In this document: positions 27,170 through 35,131 of the stretch, piece after piece
Layout of the letters: the number at the start of each line of letters is the position of its first letter
Position numbering within the stretch: position 1 is the first letter of the stretch
NCBI RefSeq assembly: GCF_963674925.1
Contig: NZ_OY771647.1
Location: 635,501 to 699,500 of the forward strand
Direction of reading: 5' to 3'
DNA: 64,000 nt
Source of the DNA: an uncultured Draconibacterium sp.
GTDB lineage: Bacteria > Bacteroidota > Bacteroidia > Bacteroidales > Prolixibacteraceae
Program-made: the position numbers and the translations under genes
Notes under the pieces: generated by a model
Database searches by the model: none
The model's input: the letters and a program-made list of their open reading frames with translations, nothing else
What the model was told of the DNA's origin: nothing

Positions 27170-27958
27170 ATGAAAAGAAATAATATAATACAAGGTATTT
27201 TTGTTGGATTGCTGGCACTCTTAATTGTGTCGTGCGATGCCATTGTAGACGAACAATTCCTTGAGAACAACACAACTGTTGAAGGCGTTGAGTTAGTTGC
27301 AACTCAGAACTCAGCGAATGGAAATACGATTGAATTAAGTATGAATACGCCGGGCGTTACGGGTTACTGGAATTACAACTTAGGAGTGGCGCTAACCAAC
27401 AAAGTTGAAATTGTTTATCCTATTCCCGGAACATCAACCTTTACCTTTGTTGGTACTTTAGGTGCTGAGTTTTTCGAAAAAACTATTGACGTAACGGTTG
27501 ATGTATTAGACACTCCACTGGAGCAGGATTGGTACGACCTTGTTAGTGACAATACTTCTGCTGGTAAAACATGGGTATTTGATGGATCTGGCGGAGATAA
27601 TGGCCTTTGGTGGTTTATGTCTGATCCGGGCAATCCTTGGGGTGTATGGTGGAATGCAGGAGGTACTTGTTGCCCTCCGGGTGATGCAAACGGCAGTATG
27701 ACTTTTAACCTTGATGGGGCTGCAAATTACATTTACGACGATGGCAATGGCAATGTAACCAATGCTTCCTTTGTGTTGGATACAGAAAACCAACAGCTTA
27801 TTTTTAGCGGAGCTTCAATATTAGGTTATGATGCTGATCGAGTGAATCCCGACGGTGTATATAATATTGTTGAGCTTAGCGAAGACAAGATGGTTCTTTT
27901 TACACCAACAAACGGTGGAGGCACCGGTTGGACATGGGTGTTAGTTCCTGCAGAATAA
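27170..27958 (+). CDS. Surface glycan-binding lipoprotein, PUL 2
   Basis: This 262-residue lipoprotein starts at MKRNN (27170), giving the signal MKRNNIIQGIFVGLLALLIVSC. An in-frame ATG 60 bp upstream overlaps susD and is unlikely. Residues 35-125 look like an Ig/PKD-type domain. Residues 130-262 are a Trp-rich module (WWFMSDPGNPWGVWWNAGG) of the sort seen in surface proteins of laminarin PULs. It has no catalytic residues I recognise. Position after SusD suggests a SusE-type role. A strong terminator follows, separating it from the enzyme genes. Confidence 0.7.
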   Translation: MKRNNIIQGIFVGLLALLIVSCDAIVDEQFLENNTTVEGVELVATQNSANGNTIELSMNTPGVTGYWNYNLGVALTNKVEIVYPIPGTSTFTFVGTLGAEFFEKTIDVTVDVLDTPLEQDWYDLVSDNTSAGKTWVFDGSGGDNGLWWFMSDPGNPWGVWWNAGGTCCPPGDANGSMTFNLDGAANYIYDDGNGNVTNASFVLDTENQQLIFSGASILGYDADRVNPDGVYNIVELSEDKMVLFTPTNGGGTGWTWVLVPAE

Positions 27959-28018
27959 TAACAAACAGAAATTTAAAATATTGGCTGTTGAGCCAATTCA
28001 GTTTGATAGTTTAGTTAG

Positions 28019-28048
28019 AAAATGGGGAGAGTTTCTCTCCCCATTTTT
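28019..28048 (+). terminator. Intrinsic terminator inside PUL 2
   Basis: AAAATGGGGAGA and TCTCCCCATTTT form a near-perfect stem with a 5-base loop and a T run. It lies 60 bp after the glycan-binding lipoprotein and about 150 bp before the first GH16 gene. A smaller TTGGCT/AGCCAA hairpin is at 27981-27996. Confidence 0.85.
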
Positions 28049-28199
28049 ATCAACTTTCTACATTTTAAGAGTATTATTTCATTAAAACTCAGTACGGCCA
28101 ATTGCCTTTAGTTTAGTGTTAAGGGCCGCATATCTTATCATAATTACTTCTTCCTCATAAAGGAAAAAAGAACTCAATACCTAACTACTTCAAGAACAA

Positions 28200-29462
28200 A
28201 TGAAAATTCTTCTTTCCATATTATGTATTCTCCTCACGGCTCTAAATACTATCGGGCAGGTTGGCGAATTAGTGTGGGAAGACAATTTTAATACCGGCCA
28301 GCTCAACCTTGAGAACTGGAACATAGAAACAGGAACCGGTGTAAATGGTGATTTTGGAACCGGCCAACTAGATCGTGCTACCAACCGCGAAGAAAATATT
28401 ACTTTTAAAAATGATGTGCCGGGAGCCCAAGATGGCTGCCTGGTAATTACTACTCGAAAAGAATTTTACATCAACAGAAATTATACCAGTGGCCGATTAA
28501 ACACAGCCGGCAAAAAATCGTGGGGCCCAGGGCACCGTATTGTTTCCCGAATTTTTCCGCGCGATGTAAAACAAATGGGACAGGGTTTTGCCTTTTGGAT
28601 GATGCCCGACGAAATCCCCGTGGGATGGAACAGTTTGATGTGGCCGCAAGGTGGCGAAATCGATATTATGGAATATGTTGGATCTATTCCCTTCCATAAT
28701 CTCGGCAGTGTACACTACGCCTGGTTTTGGCAAAACAACGAATGGGCCGACTGGAACCACGGACACCAGGGCTTTTATTACAGCTACGAAACTCAACAGG
28801 TGCCAAATCCTGCAGAACCCGGCTACGGGAATTATCCGCCCGATGAAAATGATACGAATGCAGGAAGTTATGGATTTCACGATTATGGAATTGATTGGTA
28901 TTCCGACCGCATAGAGTTTTTTATCGACAACAAAGTGTACCACATCCACTATTTAAACGATGGTGACGCTTTCGCAGTAGATGGCGAAGATCAATCTGCG
29001 GTTTTAATGCGCGAGGGAAAACGAGTTGGTATTTCTGAATATTCCAATCATTTTAACGAATGGCACCCTTTCGAGCACAAAATGTACCCGATTCTTAGTG
29101 CTGGAGTGGGTGGAGCTAGCTACTCATATGGTGGAGCTATTGTTCCCGAGGCAGAATTCCCATGCTCTGTTTTTATCGATTGGTTACGGGTTTACAAACT
29201 GGATGTTAATGTAGGTATCATGCAAACACCATTGCGGGAATTTCAGATTTATCCCAATCCGGCAAAAGACAATTTTACTGTTACGACCATAATCCCTGGA
29301 ACTTACAAAATTAAACTGCTCGATATGACTGGAAAGATAGTACTACAAAAAAATTTCAGCAATACGGCAAAAATAAACACCACAGGCTTTCGAAAAGGAC
29401 TTTACATGGTAACGATTAATGATGGAAACCGATCTGCCTCAGAAAAAATAGCAATTCAATAA
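28200..29462 (+). CDS. GH16 laminarinase-type enzyme with T9SS sorting domain
   Basis: This 420-residue secreted enzyme has a signal peptide (1-20, cut after IGQ). The GH16 jelly-roll covers about 22-330, with the catalytic signature EIDIMEY: nucleophile Glu153, Asp155, acid/base Glu158. The last 80 residues (FQIYPNPAKDNF...) are a type A type IX secretion C-terminal domain, so the enzyme crosses the outer membrane through the T9SS and is released or anchored outside. Residues 170-240 carry a long Trp/Tyr-rich insertion. It should cut beta-1,3 or mixed beta-1,3/1,4 glucans; the exact GH16 subfamily cannot be fixed by eye. Confidence 0.9.
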   Translation: MKILLSILCILLTALNTIGQVGELVWEDNFNTGQLNLENWNIETGTGVNGDFGTGQLDRATNREENITFKNDVPGAQDGCLVITTRKEFYINRNYTSGRLNTAGKKSWGPGHRIVSRIFPRDVKQMGQGFAFWMMPDEIPVGWNSLMWPQGGEIDIMEYVGSIPFHNLGSVHYAWFWQNNEWADWNHGHQGFYYSYETQQVPNPAEPGYGNYPPDENDTNAGSYGFHDYGIDWYSDRIEFFIDNKVYHIHYLNDGDAFAVDGEDQSAVLMREGKRVGISEYSNHFNEWHPFEHKMYPILSAGVGGASYSYGGAIVPEAEFPCSVFIDWLRVYKLDVNVGIMQTPLREFQIYPNPAKDNFTVTTIIPGTYKIKLLDMTGKIVLQKNFSNTAKINTTGFRKGLYMVTINDGNRSASEKIAIQ

Positions 29463-29470
29463 TAAACAAG

Positions 29471-30802
29471 ATGCTTAAATCATTCAACAAACAAAAACAG
29501 AACTGGAACTATCTAGTTGCACTTCTAATTCTCATTGCTCCTTTTAACGGGTGTAGCAAAGACGGTACAGCTCCAGGCTTTACTGCCGATTTTTCCTATT
29601 CATTTATTGATGATAACAACGTTCGGTTTACCAACGAGTCGGAAGGAGACTACTTAAGAATGAACTGGAATTTCGGTAACGGGAGCACAGAATCAACAAC
29701 AACAAAATCTCAATCGTACGAGGTTTATTATCCTGAAGCCGGAGATTATAATGTAAACCTTGTAGTAATTGGTTTCGACGGCGAGCAAAATTCAGCCTCG
29801 AAAAAAATAAACATTACGAAAACCGATTTTGCCATTAGCTTCACAGCAGAACCGGATGCAGCAAAATCAAATTACATCAATCTGAAAAATACCTCGGTTG
29901 GCGAATTTGATTCGTTTCAATGGAAATTCAGAAATAAGACCATTGAAAACGAAACAAATGCCGTGGCTTATTTTCCATACGCTGGAACTTACAAAATTGA
30001 GTTAATTATTACCAAAAACGGAAATACTTTTTCTTCAACTGAAAGTATCACTATTGCCGCCGATGATTCAGAATACTTCGCAAAATTGGAATTGGTTTGG
30101 GAAGACAATTTTGACGGGAACGCAGTAAATACCGACAACTGGACCTTCGAAACCGGATCGGGCGGTTGGGGAAACAACGAGCTGCAAAATTATACCGCCG
30201 GAGATAACGCCGTCGTACAGGATGGAATACTCACCATTACCGCAGGAAAAGTAAACGACGCAAAAGTTGCAGGATCATACAATTCGTCACGCATGATCAC
30301 CAGTGGTAAAAAGGAATTTACCTACGGACGAATGGAAATCCGGGCTAAACTGCCTTCGGGAACAGGAATCTGGCCGGCAATCTGGATGCTGGGTGCCAAT
30401 ATTGGTACAGCAGGCTGGCCCGCCTGTGGCGAGATTGATATAATGGAATATGTGGGCTACCAACCCAATACCGTTCATGCAACGGTGCACACTACGGCAG
30501 GATCCGGAGGAAATGGAAATGGAAACAGCAAAACACTCGAAACAGCCGAAGAAGAATTCCATGTTTACGGGGTGTTTTGGACCGAAAAAGAAATGGTTTT
30601 CTATACCGATTCACCTGAAAATGTAACTCATCGATATGCACCTTCAAATAAAACCAGCGACAACTGGCCGTTCGACAAACCACAGTTTTTTATCCTGAAT
30701 GTGGCTGTTGGCGGCAACTGGGGAGGTGCCCAGGGAATTGATAACTCCATCTTCCCTCAATCGATGGAAGTGGATTATGTACGTGTATACCAAGAGATGT
30801 AA
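29471..30802 (+). CDS. GH16 laminarinase lipoprotein with PKD domains
   Basis: This 443-residue protein has a signal ending in the lipobox FNGC (Cys28). Two PKD-like Ig domains cover about 38-115 and 120-198 (MNWNFGNGS, FQWKFRNKT). The GH16 catalytic domain runs from 205 to the end, with EIDIMEYVG (Glu321, Glu326) and the laminarinase-like NNELQNYT near 236. It starts 8 bp after the T9SS-secreted GH16, so the two endoglucanases are made together but delivered by different routes: one lipid-anchored, one through the T9SS. Confidence 0.9.
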   Translation: MLKSFNKQKQNWNYLVALLILIAPFNGCSKDGTAPGFTADFSYSFIDDNNVRFTNESEGDYLRMNWNFGNGSTESTTTKSQSYEVYYPEAGDYNVNLVVIGFDGEQNSASKKINITKTDFAISFTAEPDAAKSNYINLKNTSVGEFDSFQWKFRNKTIENETNAVAYFPYAGTYKIELIITKNGNTFSSTESITIAADDSEYFAKLELVWEDNFDGNAVNTDNWTFETGSGGWGNNELQNYTAGDNAVVQDGILTITAGKVNDAKVAGSYNSSRMITSGKKEFTYGRMEIRAKLPSGTGIWPAIWMLGANIGTAGWPACGEIDIMEYVGYQPNTVHATVHTTAGSGGNGNGNSKTLETAEEEFHVYGVFWTEKEMVFYTDSPENVTHRYAPSNKTSDNWPFDKPQFFILNVAVGGNWGGAQGIDNSIFPQSMEVDYVRVYQEM

Positions 30803-30819
30803 AACAAAAACTAACTTAG

Positions 30820-33060
30820 ATGAAGATTAGAGCTTTATTACTAATTATTGGAACCTGGCTAGCAACAGGTTGTACAACAACATTAACCGACAACCCCGAT
30901 CCGGTAGAACAAAAAATCAATAACCTGTTAAGTGAGATGACACTGGATGAAAAGATTGGCCAGATGCAGCAGGTTAACGATGGTTTTTTTGGCGACGAAG
31001 AAGCCACAAAACAAGCCATTAGAGACGGCAAAGTTGGTTCGTTTCTGAATACAACCGGAGCCGACCGGGTTGCAGAATTCCAGCGTGTTGCATTGGAAGA
31101 AAGTAAACATGGAATTCCTCTGCTTTTTGGGCGAGATGTAATTCACGGATATCGCACTATTTTCCCTATTCCGCTGGGAATGGCATCCTCGTGGGAGCCC
31201 GAACTGGCTGAGAAGGCGATGCGTATTGCGGCAGTTGAAGCCTCATCTATGGGAATTAACTGGACATTTGCACCAATGATGGATGTTACCTGGGATCCGC
31301 GCTGGGGTAGAATTGCCGAAAGTTGCGGTGAAGATCCATTGCTGACTTCGGAGTTTGCAGCTGCCATGGTAAAGGGATTTCAGGGCGATTTGGGCGATCC
31401 AACAGCAGTAGCAGCCTGTGCCAAACACTTTGTTGGCTATGGAATGTCGGAAGCCGGACGTGATTACAATACCACATACATTCCCGAGCCGCTGCTCAGA
31501 AACGTACACCTTCGTCCGTTTAAAGCTGCAGCCGATGCCGGAGCATTAACCTTTATGTCGGCATTTAACGACTTAAACGGGGTACCAACATCTGGAAATG
31601 AATTCACGCTAAAGCAAATTTTGCGTAACGAATGGGACTACAAAGGAATGGTAGTTAGCGACTGGGGATCGATTGAAGAAATGATCAACCATGGTTTTGC
31701 TGCCGATAAAAAACAGGCCGCCGAAATTGCCGCCAAAGCCGGTGTCGATATGGAAATGGCAACAACCTGTTACGCCGATAATTTAAAAACCTTGATTGAA
31801 GAGGGCGTGATCACTGAAGATATGATCGAGACTTATGTTGGCAATATTTTGCGTGTAAAGTTTAAACTAGGACTGTTCGATAAACCTTACGACAATCACG
31901 TTTCAACCGATACCATTTTGGCGCCAAGCCATTTGGCAGTATCGCGCGAAGCGGCACGAAAAAGTATGGTTTTGCTGAAAAACAACAATAACACATTACC
32001 TATTTCAAAAAATATTCATTCGCTGGCGGTAATCGGACCGCTTGCCGATGCCGCACGCGATCAGCTGGGAACCTGGATTTTCGACGGACAAGGCGAAGAC
32101 TCAACCACTCCAAAACAAGCTTTTGGCGAGATCCTTGGCGCAAAAATGAATTATGTACCCGGTCTGGAATACAGCCGCGATAAATCCACTAAAGGATTTG
32201 CTGAAGCCGTGGCTGCAGCCAAACGTTCTGATGCTATTTTATTCTTTGCCGGCGAAGAGTCAATTCTTTCGGGCGAAGCAAATGCTCGTGGAATTATTGA
32301 TCTTCCGGGTGTTCAAACTGAACTGATTACCGAATTGAGAAAAACAGGCAAACCGCTTATTTTGGTGGTAATGGCCGGAAGACCGCTGGGAATTGGTGCC
32401 GAAATGGAGATGGCCGATGCCGTACTTTATGCCTGGCATCCGGGAACAATGGCAGGGCCTGCAGTAGCCGACCTGATTTTTGGTGACTATTCGCCGTCAG
32501 GAAAATTACCTGTAACCTTTGTAAAAGGTGCCGGACAAATTCCGTTTTATTATTACCGTAAAAACACCGGCCGTCCTGCAACCAAAGATGACGTTACCTA
32601 CATCGACGACATTCCGCGCAATTCAAAACAACTATCACTCGGTTTTAAATCCATGCATATTGATTATGGAGTTACTCCTCTCCTGCCCTTTGGATTTGGC
32701 TTGAGTTATACCGAGTTTGAATACGAAAATCTAAAACTGTCGTCGAACGAAATGGCAACAAATGGATCAATTACCGTTTCTGCCGATATTAAAAACATTG
32801 GCAACTTCGAAACCGAAGAGATTGTGCAGCTATACGTACACGACAAAGTGGGCAGTATTACCCGACCTATTAAAGAATTGAAAGGTTTTGAAAAAATTAA
32901 CCTTAAACCTGGCGATGTAAAAACAATAAGCTTTGAGCTAAAAGCTGAAGACTTACAGTTTTTCAACGGCGACGATTATGTCATCGAACCCGGAGATTTT
33001 GAAGTTTGGATTGGCCCGAATTCGGATGAAGGATTAAAGGGAGCATTTATGTTAAAATAA
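30820..33060 (+). CDS. GH3 beta-glucosidase lipoprotein
   Basis: This 746-residue enzyme has a lipobox LATGC (Cys18). The GH3 N-terminal barrel spans about 30-350, with the nucleophile Asp281 in GMVVSDWGS and the KHFVGYG motif near 203. The alpha/beta sandwich domain spans about 385-600, and a C-terminal fibronectin type III-like domain starts at about 640. It should remove terminal glucose from the oligosaccharides produced by the GH16 pair, in the periplasm if the lipoprotein stays on the inner face. It is last in the PUL 2 operon, 17 bp after GH16, with a terminator at 33135. Confidence 0.92.
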   Translation: MKIRALLLIIGTWLATGCTTTLTDNPDPVEQKINNLLSEMTLDEKIGQMQQVNDGFFGDEEATKQAIRDGKVGSFLNTTGADRVAEFQRVALEESKHGIPLLFGRDVIHGYRTIFPIPLGMASSWEPELAEKAMRIAAVEASSMGINWTFAPMMDVTWDPRWGRIAESCGEDPLLTSEFAAAMVKGFQGDLGDPTAVAACAKHFVGYGMSEAGRDYNTTYIPEPLLRNVHLRPFKAAADAGALTFMSAFNDLNGVPTSGNEFTLKQILRNEWDYKGMVVSDWGSIEEMINHGFAADKKQAAEIAAKAGVDMEMATTCYADNLKTLIEEGVITEDMIETYVGNILRVKFKLGLFDKPYDNHVSTDTILAPSHLAVSREAARKSMVLLKNNNNTLPISKNIHSLAVIGPLADAARDQLGTWIFDGQGEDSTTPKQAFGEILGAKMNYVPGLEYSRDKSTKGFAEAVAAAKRSDAILFFAGEESILSGEANARGIIDLPGVQTELITELRKTGKPLILVVMAGRPLGIGAEMEMADAVLYAWHPGTMAGPAVADLIFGDYSPSGKLPVTFVKGAGQIPFYYYRKNTGRPATKDDVTYIDDIPRNSKQLSLGFKSMHIDYGVTPLLPFGFGLSYTEFEYENLKLSSNEMATNGSITVSADIKNIGNFETEEIVQLYVHDKVGSITRPIKELKGFEKINLKPGDVKTISFELKAEDLQFFNGDDYVIEPGDFEVWIGPNSDEGLKGAFMLK

Positions 33061-33134
33061 TTGTGATTTAAAACGCCATTTGTAGAACTACATATTGCTA
33101 AAAAAAGAGATTGTTCAAAGTTGGTTTATCCAGC

Positions 33135-33171
33135 AAAAAAAGGGGAAACACGAATGCGTTTCCCCTTTTTT
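33135..33171 (+). terminator. Intrinsic terminator at the end of PUL 2
   Basis: AAAAAGGGGAAAC pairs with GTTTCCCCTTTTT around a short loop, followed by T residues. It lies 75 bp after the GH3 stop codon. Confidence 0.85.
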
Positions 33172-33320
33172 ATGCCTGTTTTGGTACATGCACAAAATTT
33201 TTAGTATCGAATAAATGTATAATCTTATTTTTCGACAAAAAAATAATTTCAACCCCACAAGCAATTGACATAAAAAACATTAGGCGCAATAAATGTTGAT
33301 GGTTTATTAAACAATTTATT

Positions 33321-33328
33321 TAAATTTG
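33321..33328 (+). promoter_or_regulatory. Candidate -7 box before the ECF sigma gene
   Basis: TAAATTTG matches the Bacteroidota -7 consensus exactly and lies 21 bp before the ATG of the sigma gene. A TTG at 33296-33298 gives a 22-bp spacing, at the long end of the usual range. Confidence 0.45.
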
Positions 33329-33349
33329 TTTTGAAACCTGGATGAATGA

Positions 33350-33931
33350 ATGTCCGAAATAATAGACCTACATAAAATTTTATCGGCACTGGCGCAAGAC
33401 GATGAAGCTTCTTTAGAGAAGCTTTTCAACTATTATTATCCGAGGTTGTTCAATTTCTCAAAATCCATTTTAAAGCTGGAAGACGGTATTGACGATATTT
33501 TGCAGGAGGTTTTTGTGAAGATCTGGAAAAACCGTAAAAACATAAATTCTGCCGCTACTTTCAATTCGTATATTTTTATCATCACCCGAAATCTTTTGTT
33601 AAACGAACTAAGGAGGCGATTAAGCTTTCAAAATACGAAAGAAGAAGTTAAACGACTTTCGTTGGCAAACGAATACTCGTTATCCGAGCAAATCGACTAC
33701 CAGGAACTGAAAGAGAAAATTGATGCTTTCGTAGAAGAACTTCCTGACCGTCAGAAGGAGGTTTTTTTACTAAGTCGTAGCGAGGGACTGTCGCATAAAG
33801 AAATAGCGGAAAAACTTGGAATTAAGCCTAAAACTGTAGAATACCATATTACATTGGCAGTCAAGTGTCTGAAGGAGAAAATCACAGGTATTGGAATACT
33901 CTCGTTGCTCTATTTTTATCTTTTTTTCTAG
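33350..33931 (+). CDS. ECF-type RNA polymerase sigma factor (FecI-like), PUL 3
   Basis: This 193-residue ECF sigma factor has region 2 at about 20-90 (FNYYYPRLFNFSKSILK, DILQEVFVKIWKNR) and region 4 at about 125-180 (LPDRQKEVFLLSRSEGLSHKEIAEKLGIKPKTVEYH). In Bacteroidota such factors pair with a FecR-like anti-sigma and an STN-bearing SusC to form a cell-surface signalling relay. The anti-sigma and that SusC are the next two genes. Three ATGs in two frames precede or form the start; only the one at 33350 is in frame with the protein. Confidence 0.93.
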   Translation: MSEIIDLHKILSALAQDDEASLEKLFNYYYPRLFNFSKSILKLEDGIDDILQEVFVKIWKNRKNINSAATFNSYIFIITRNLLLNELRRRLSFQNTKEEVKRLSLANEYSLSEQIDYQELKEKIDAFVEELPDRQKEVFLLSRSEGLSHKEIAEKLGIKPKTVEYHITLAVKCLKEKITGIGILSLLYFYLFF

Positions 33932-33995
33932 AATTATCTGATTTCTCACTGGGGATGTCTCTTTTTGCTGTGTACTTAATAATAGAAGACACAAA

Positions 33996-34973
33996 ATGAA
34001 CAGATTATTCAACAAGTACTACCGATCGTTGCTGAATCCCGATGAGTTTTCAGAAGTATCAGAGTTTTTTTCGGAAGCAAAAAACGAGACGCGCATTTTT
34101 AACATGATGAAGCCATTTTGGGAAGAAGAACTAACAAAGTCTCTTGATTCAAAACATTCGAATTCCGATTTGTATTCCAAAATTAAAGAATTTGTATTGC
34201 TCGATAAGCAAAAAAGGCTTGGCAGAAAAATCAGATTTTATACATGGAGCCTGCGTATAGCAGCTGTCTTTATCATTGGACTGTTGTTAAGTACTGTTTT
34301 TCTGTTTCAGGAATCACGTGTACAATACTCCGATCAGATACAAACAATTACAACTCCTTACGGAGCAAAAATGAATTATACGTTACCCGATGGTTCAATA
34401 GTCTGGTTAAACTCCGGGTCAACATTTTCATATGCTGCAAAATTTGGTAAAACACGATCGGTAACTTTGGATGGAGAAGCTTTTTTTAAGGTAGTAAAAG
34501 ATTCGAAACCATTTATTGTGGCAACCAATCACGGCAATGTGGAAGTGAAGGGAACTTCATTTAATGTTAAAGCTTATACCGACGATAACGACTTTGAAAC
34601 TACACTGGTGAAGGGATCAGTTGTTTTTAAGGTAAAAAACGCAGGTAATGAAGTTACCCTTAAACCCGGAGAGCAGGTGAGCAAAACAGAATCGGGGTAT
34701 ACCGTAAAAATGGTTGAGACAAAATATTTTACCTCGTGGAAAGACGGAAAATTACTGTTTAACCGTGAGCCTTTCCCAAGTTTCATAAAAAAGCTAGAAC
34801 GATGGTACAACGTAAAAATCGAGTATTCGGATCCGAAGCTTAACGATTTATGGTACACCGGAACAATAGAAATGGAAAGCATCAGCGAAGTAATGGAAAT
34901 GATCAGTAAAGCCGCACCTGTTTCTTATCACTTTAATAATAAAACACGCGTATTCACCATAAATGCAAAATAG
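33996..34973 (+). CDS. FecR-family anti-sigma factor, PUL 3
   Basis: This 325-residue single-pass inner-membrane protein has a cytoplasmic N-terminal part (1-80) expected to hold the sigma factor. A membrane span lies at about 86-104 (LRIAAVFIIGLLLSTVFLF). A periplasmic FecR domain covers about 115-215 (TPYGAKMNYTLPDGSIVWLNSGS), and a C-terminal DUF4974-type domain about 250-325 (LLFNREPFPSFIKKLERWYNVKIEY). Contact with the STN domain of the following SusC, on substrate binding, would free the sigma factor. Confidence 0.93.
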   Translation: MNRLFNKYYRSLLNPDEFSEVSEFFSEAKNETRIFNMMKPFWEEELTKSLDSKHSNSDLYSKIKEFVLLDKQKRLGRKIRFYTWSLRIAAVFIIGLLLSTVFLFQESRVQYSDQIQTITTPYGAKMNYTLPDGSIVWLNSGSTFSYAAKFGKTRSVTLDGEAFFKVVKDSKPFIVATNHGNVEVKGTSFNVKAYTDDNDFETTLVKGSVVFKVKNAGNEVTLKPGEQVSKTESGYTVKMVETKYFTSWKDGKLLFNREPFPSFIKKLERWYNVKIEYSDPKLNDLWYTGTIEMESISEVMEMISKAAPVSYHFNNKTRVFTINAK

Positions 34974-35045
34974 AACACACCATAAATAAAACAAACGAAA
35001 TAGAATTGCCTATGATATAACGTAATGCCTGCTCAGCTACCAGGC

Positions 35046-35081
35046 AAAAAAAAGAAGCAAGAACTCGTCCTTCTTGCTTCT
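35046..35081 (-). terminator. Minus-strand intrinsic terminator in the susC leader
   Basis: The arms AGAAGCAAGAA (35053-35063) and TTCTTGCTTCT (35071-35081) pair perfectly over 11 bp with a 7-base loop. The T tract is on the minus strand (A at 35046-35053 on the plus strand); on the plus strand the hairpin is followed by TAAAAG, which does not support termination that way. Confidence 0.7.
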
Positions 35082-35118
35082 AAAAGTGGTTGAAAAATAA
35101 ATGAGTTACTTATTCAAA
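35046..35118 (-). ncRNA. Candidate antisense sRNA in the susC leader of PUL 3 (DonS-like)
   Basis: The minus strand between anti-sigma and susC has a -7-like TAATTTTG at 35132-35125 and, about 75 bases on, a perfect hairpin terminator with eight T residues at 35081-35046. No protein gene on the minus strand explains this terminator. The implied RNA of about 75 nt would be fully antisense to the susC 5' leader. Bacteroides fragilis DonS and related sRNAs occupy the same place, beside sigma/anti-sigma PULs, and repress them (established, from memory). No -33 element is recognisable, so the exact 5' end is uncertain. Confidence 0.4.
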
Positions 35119-35131
35119 CCAGTTCAAAATT

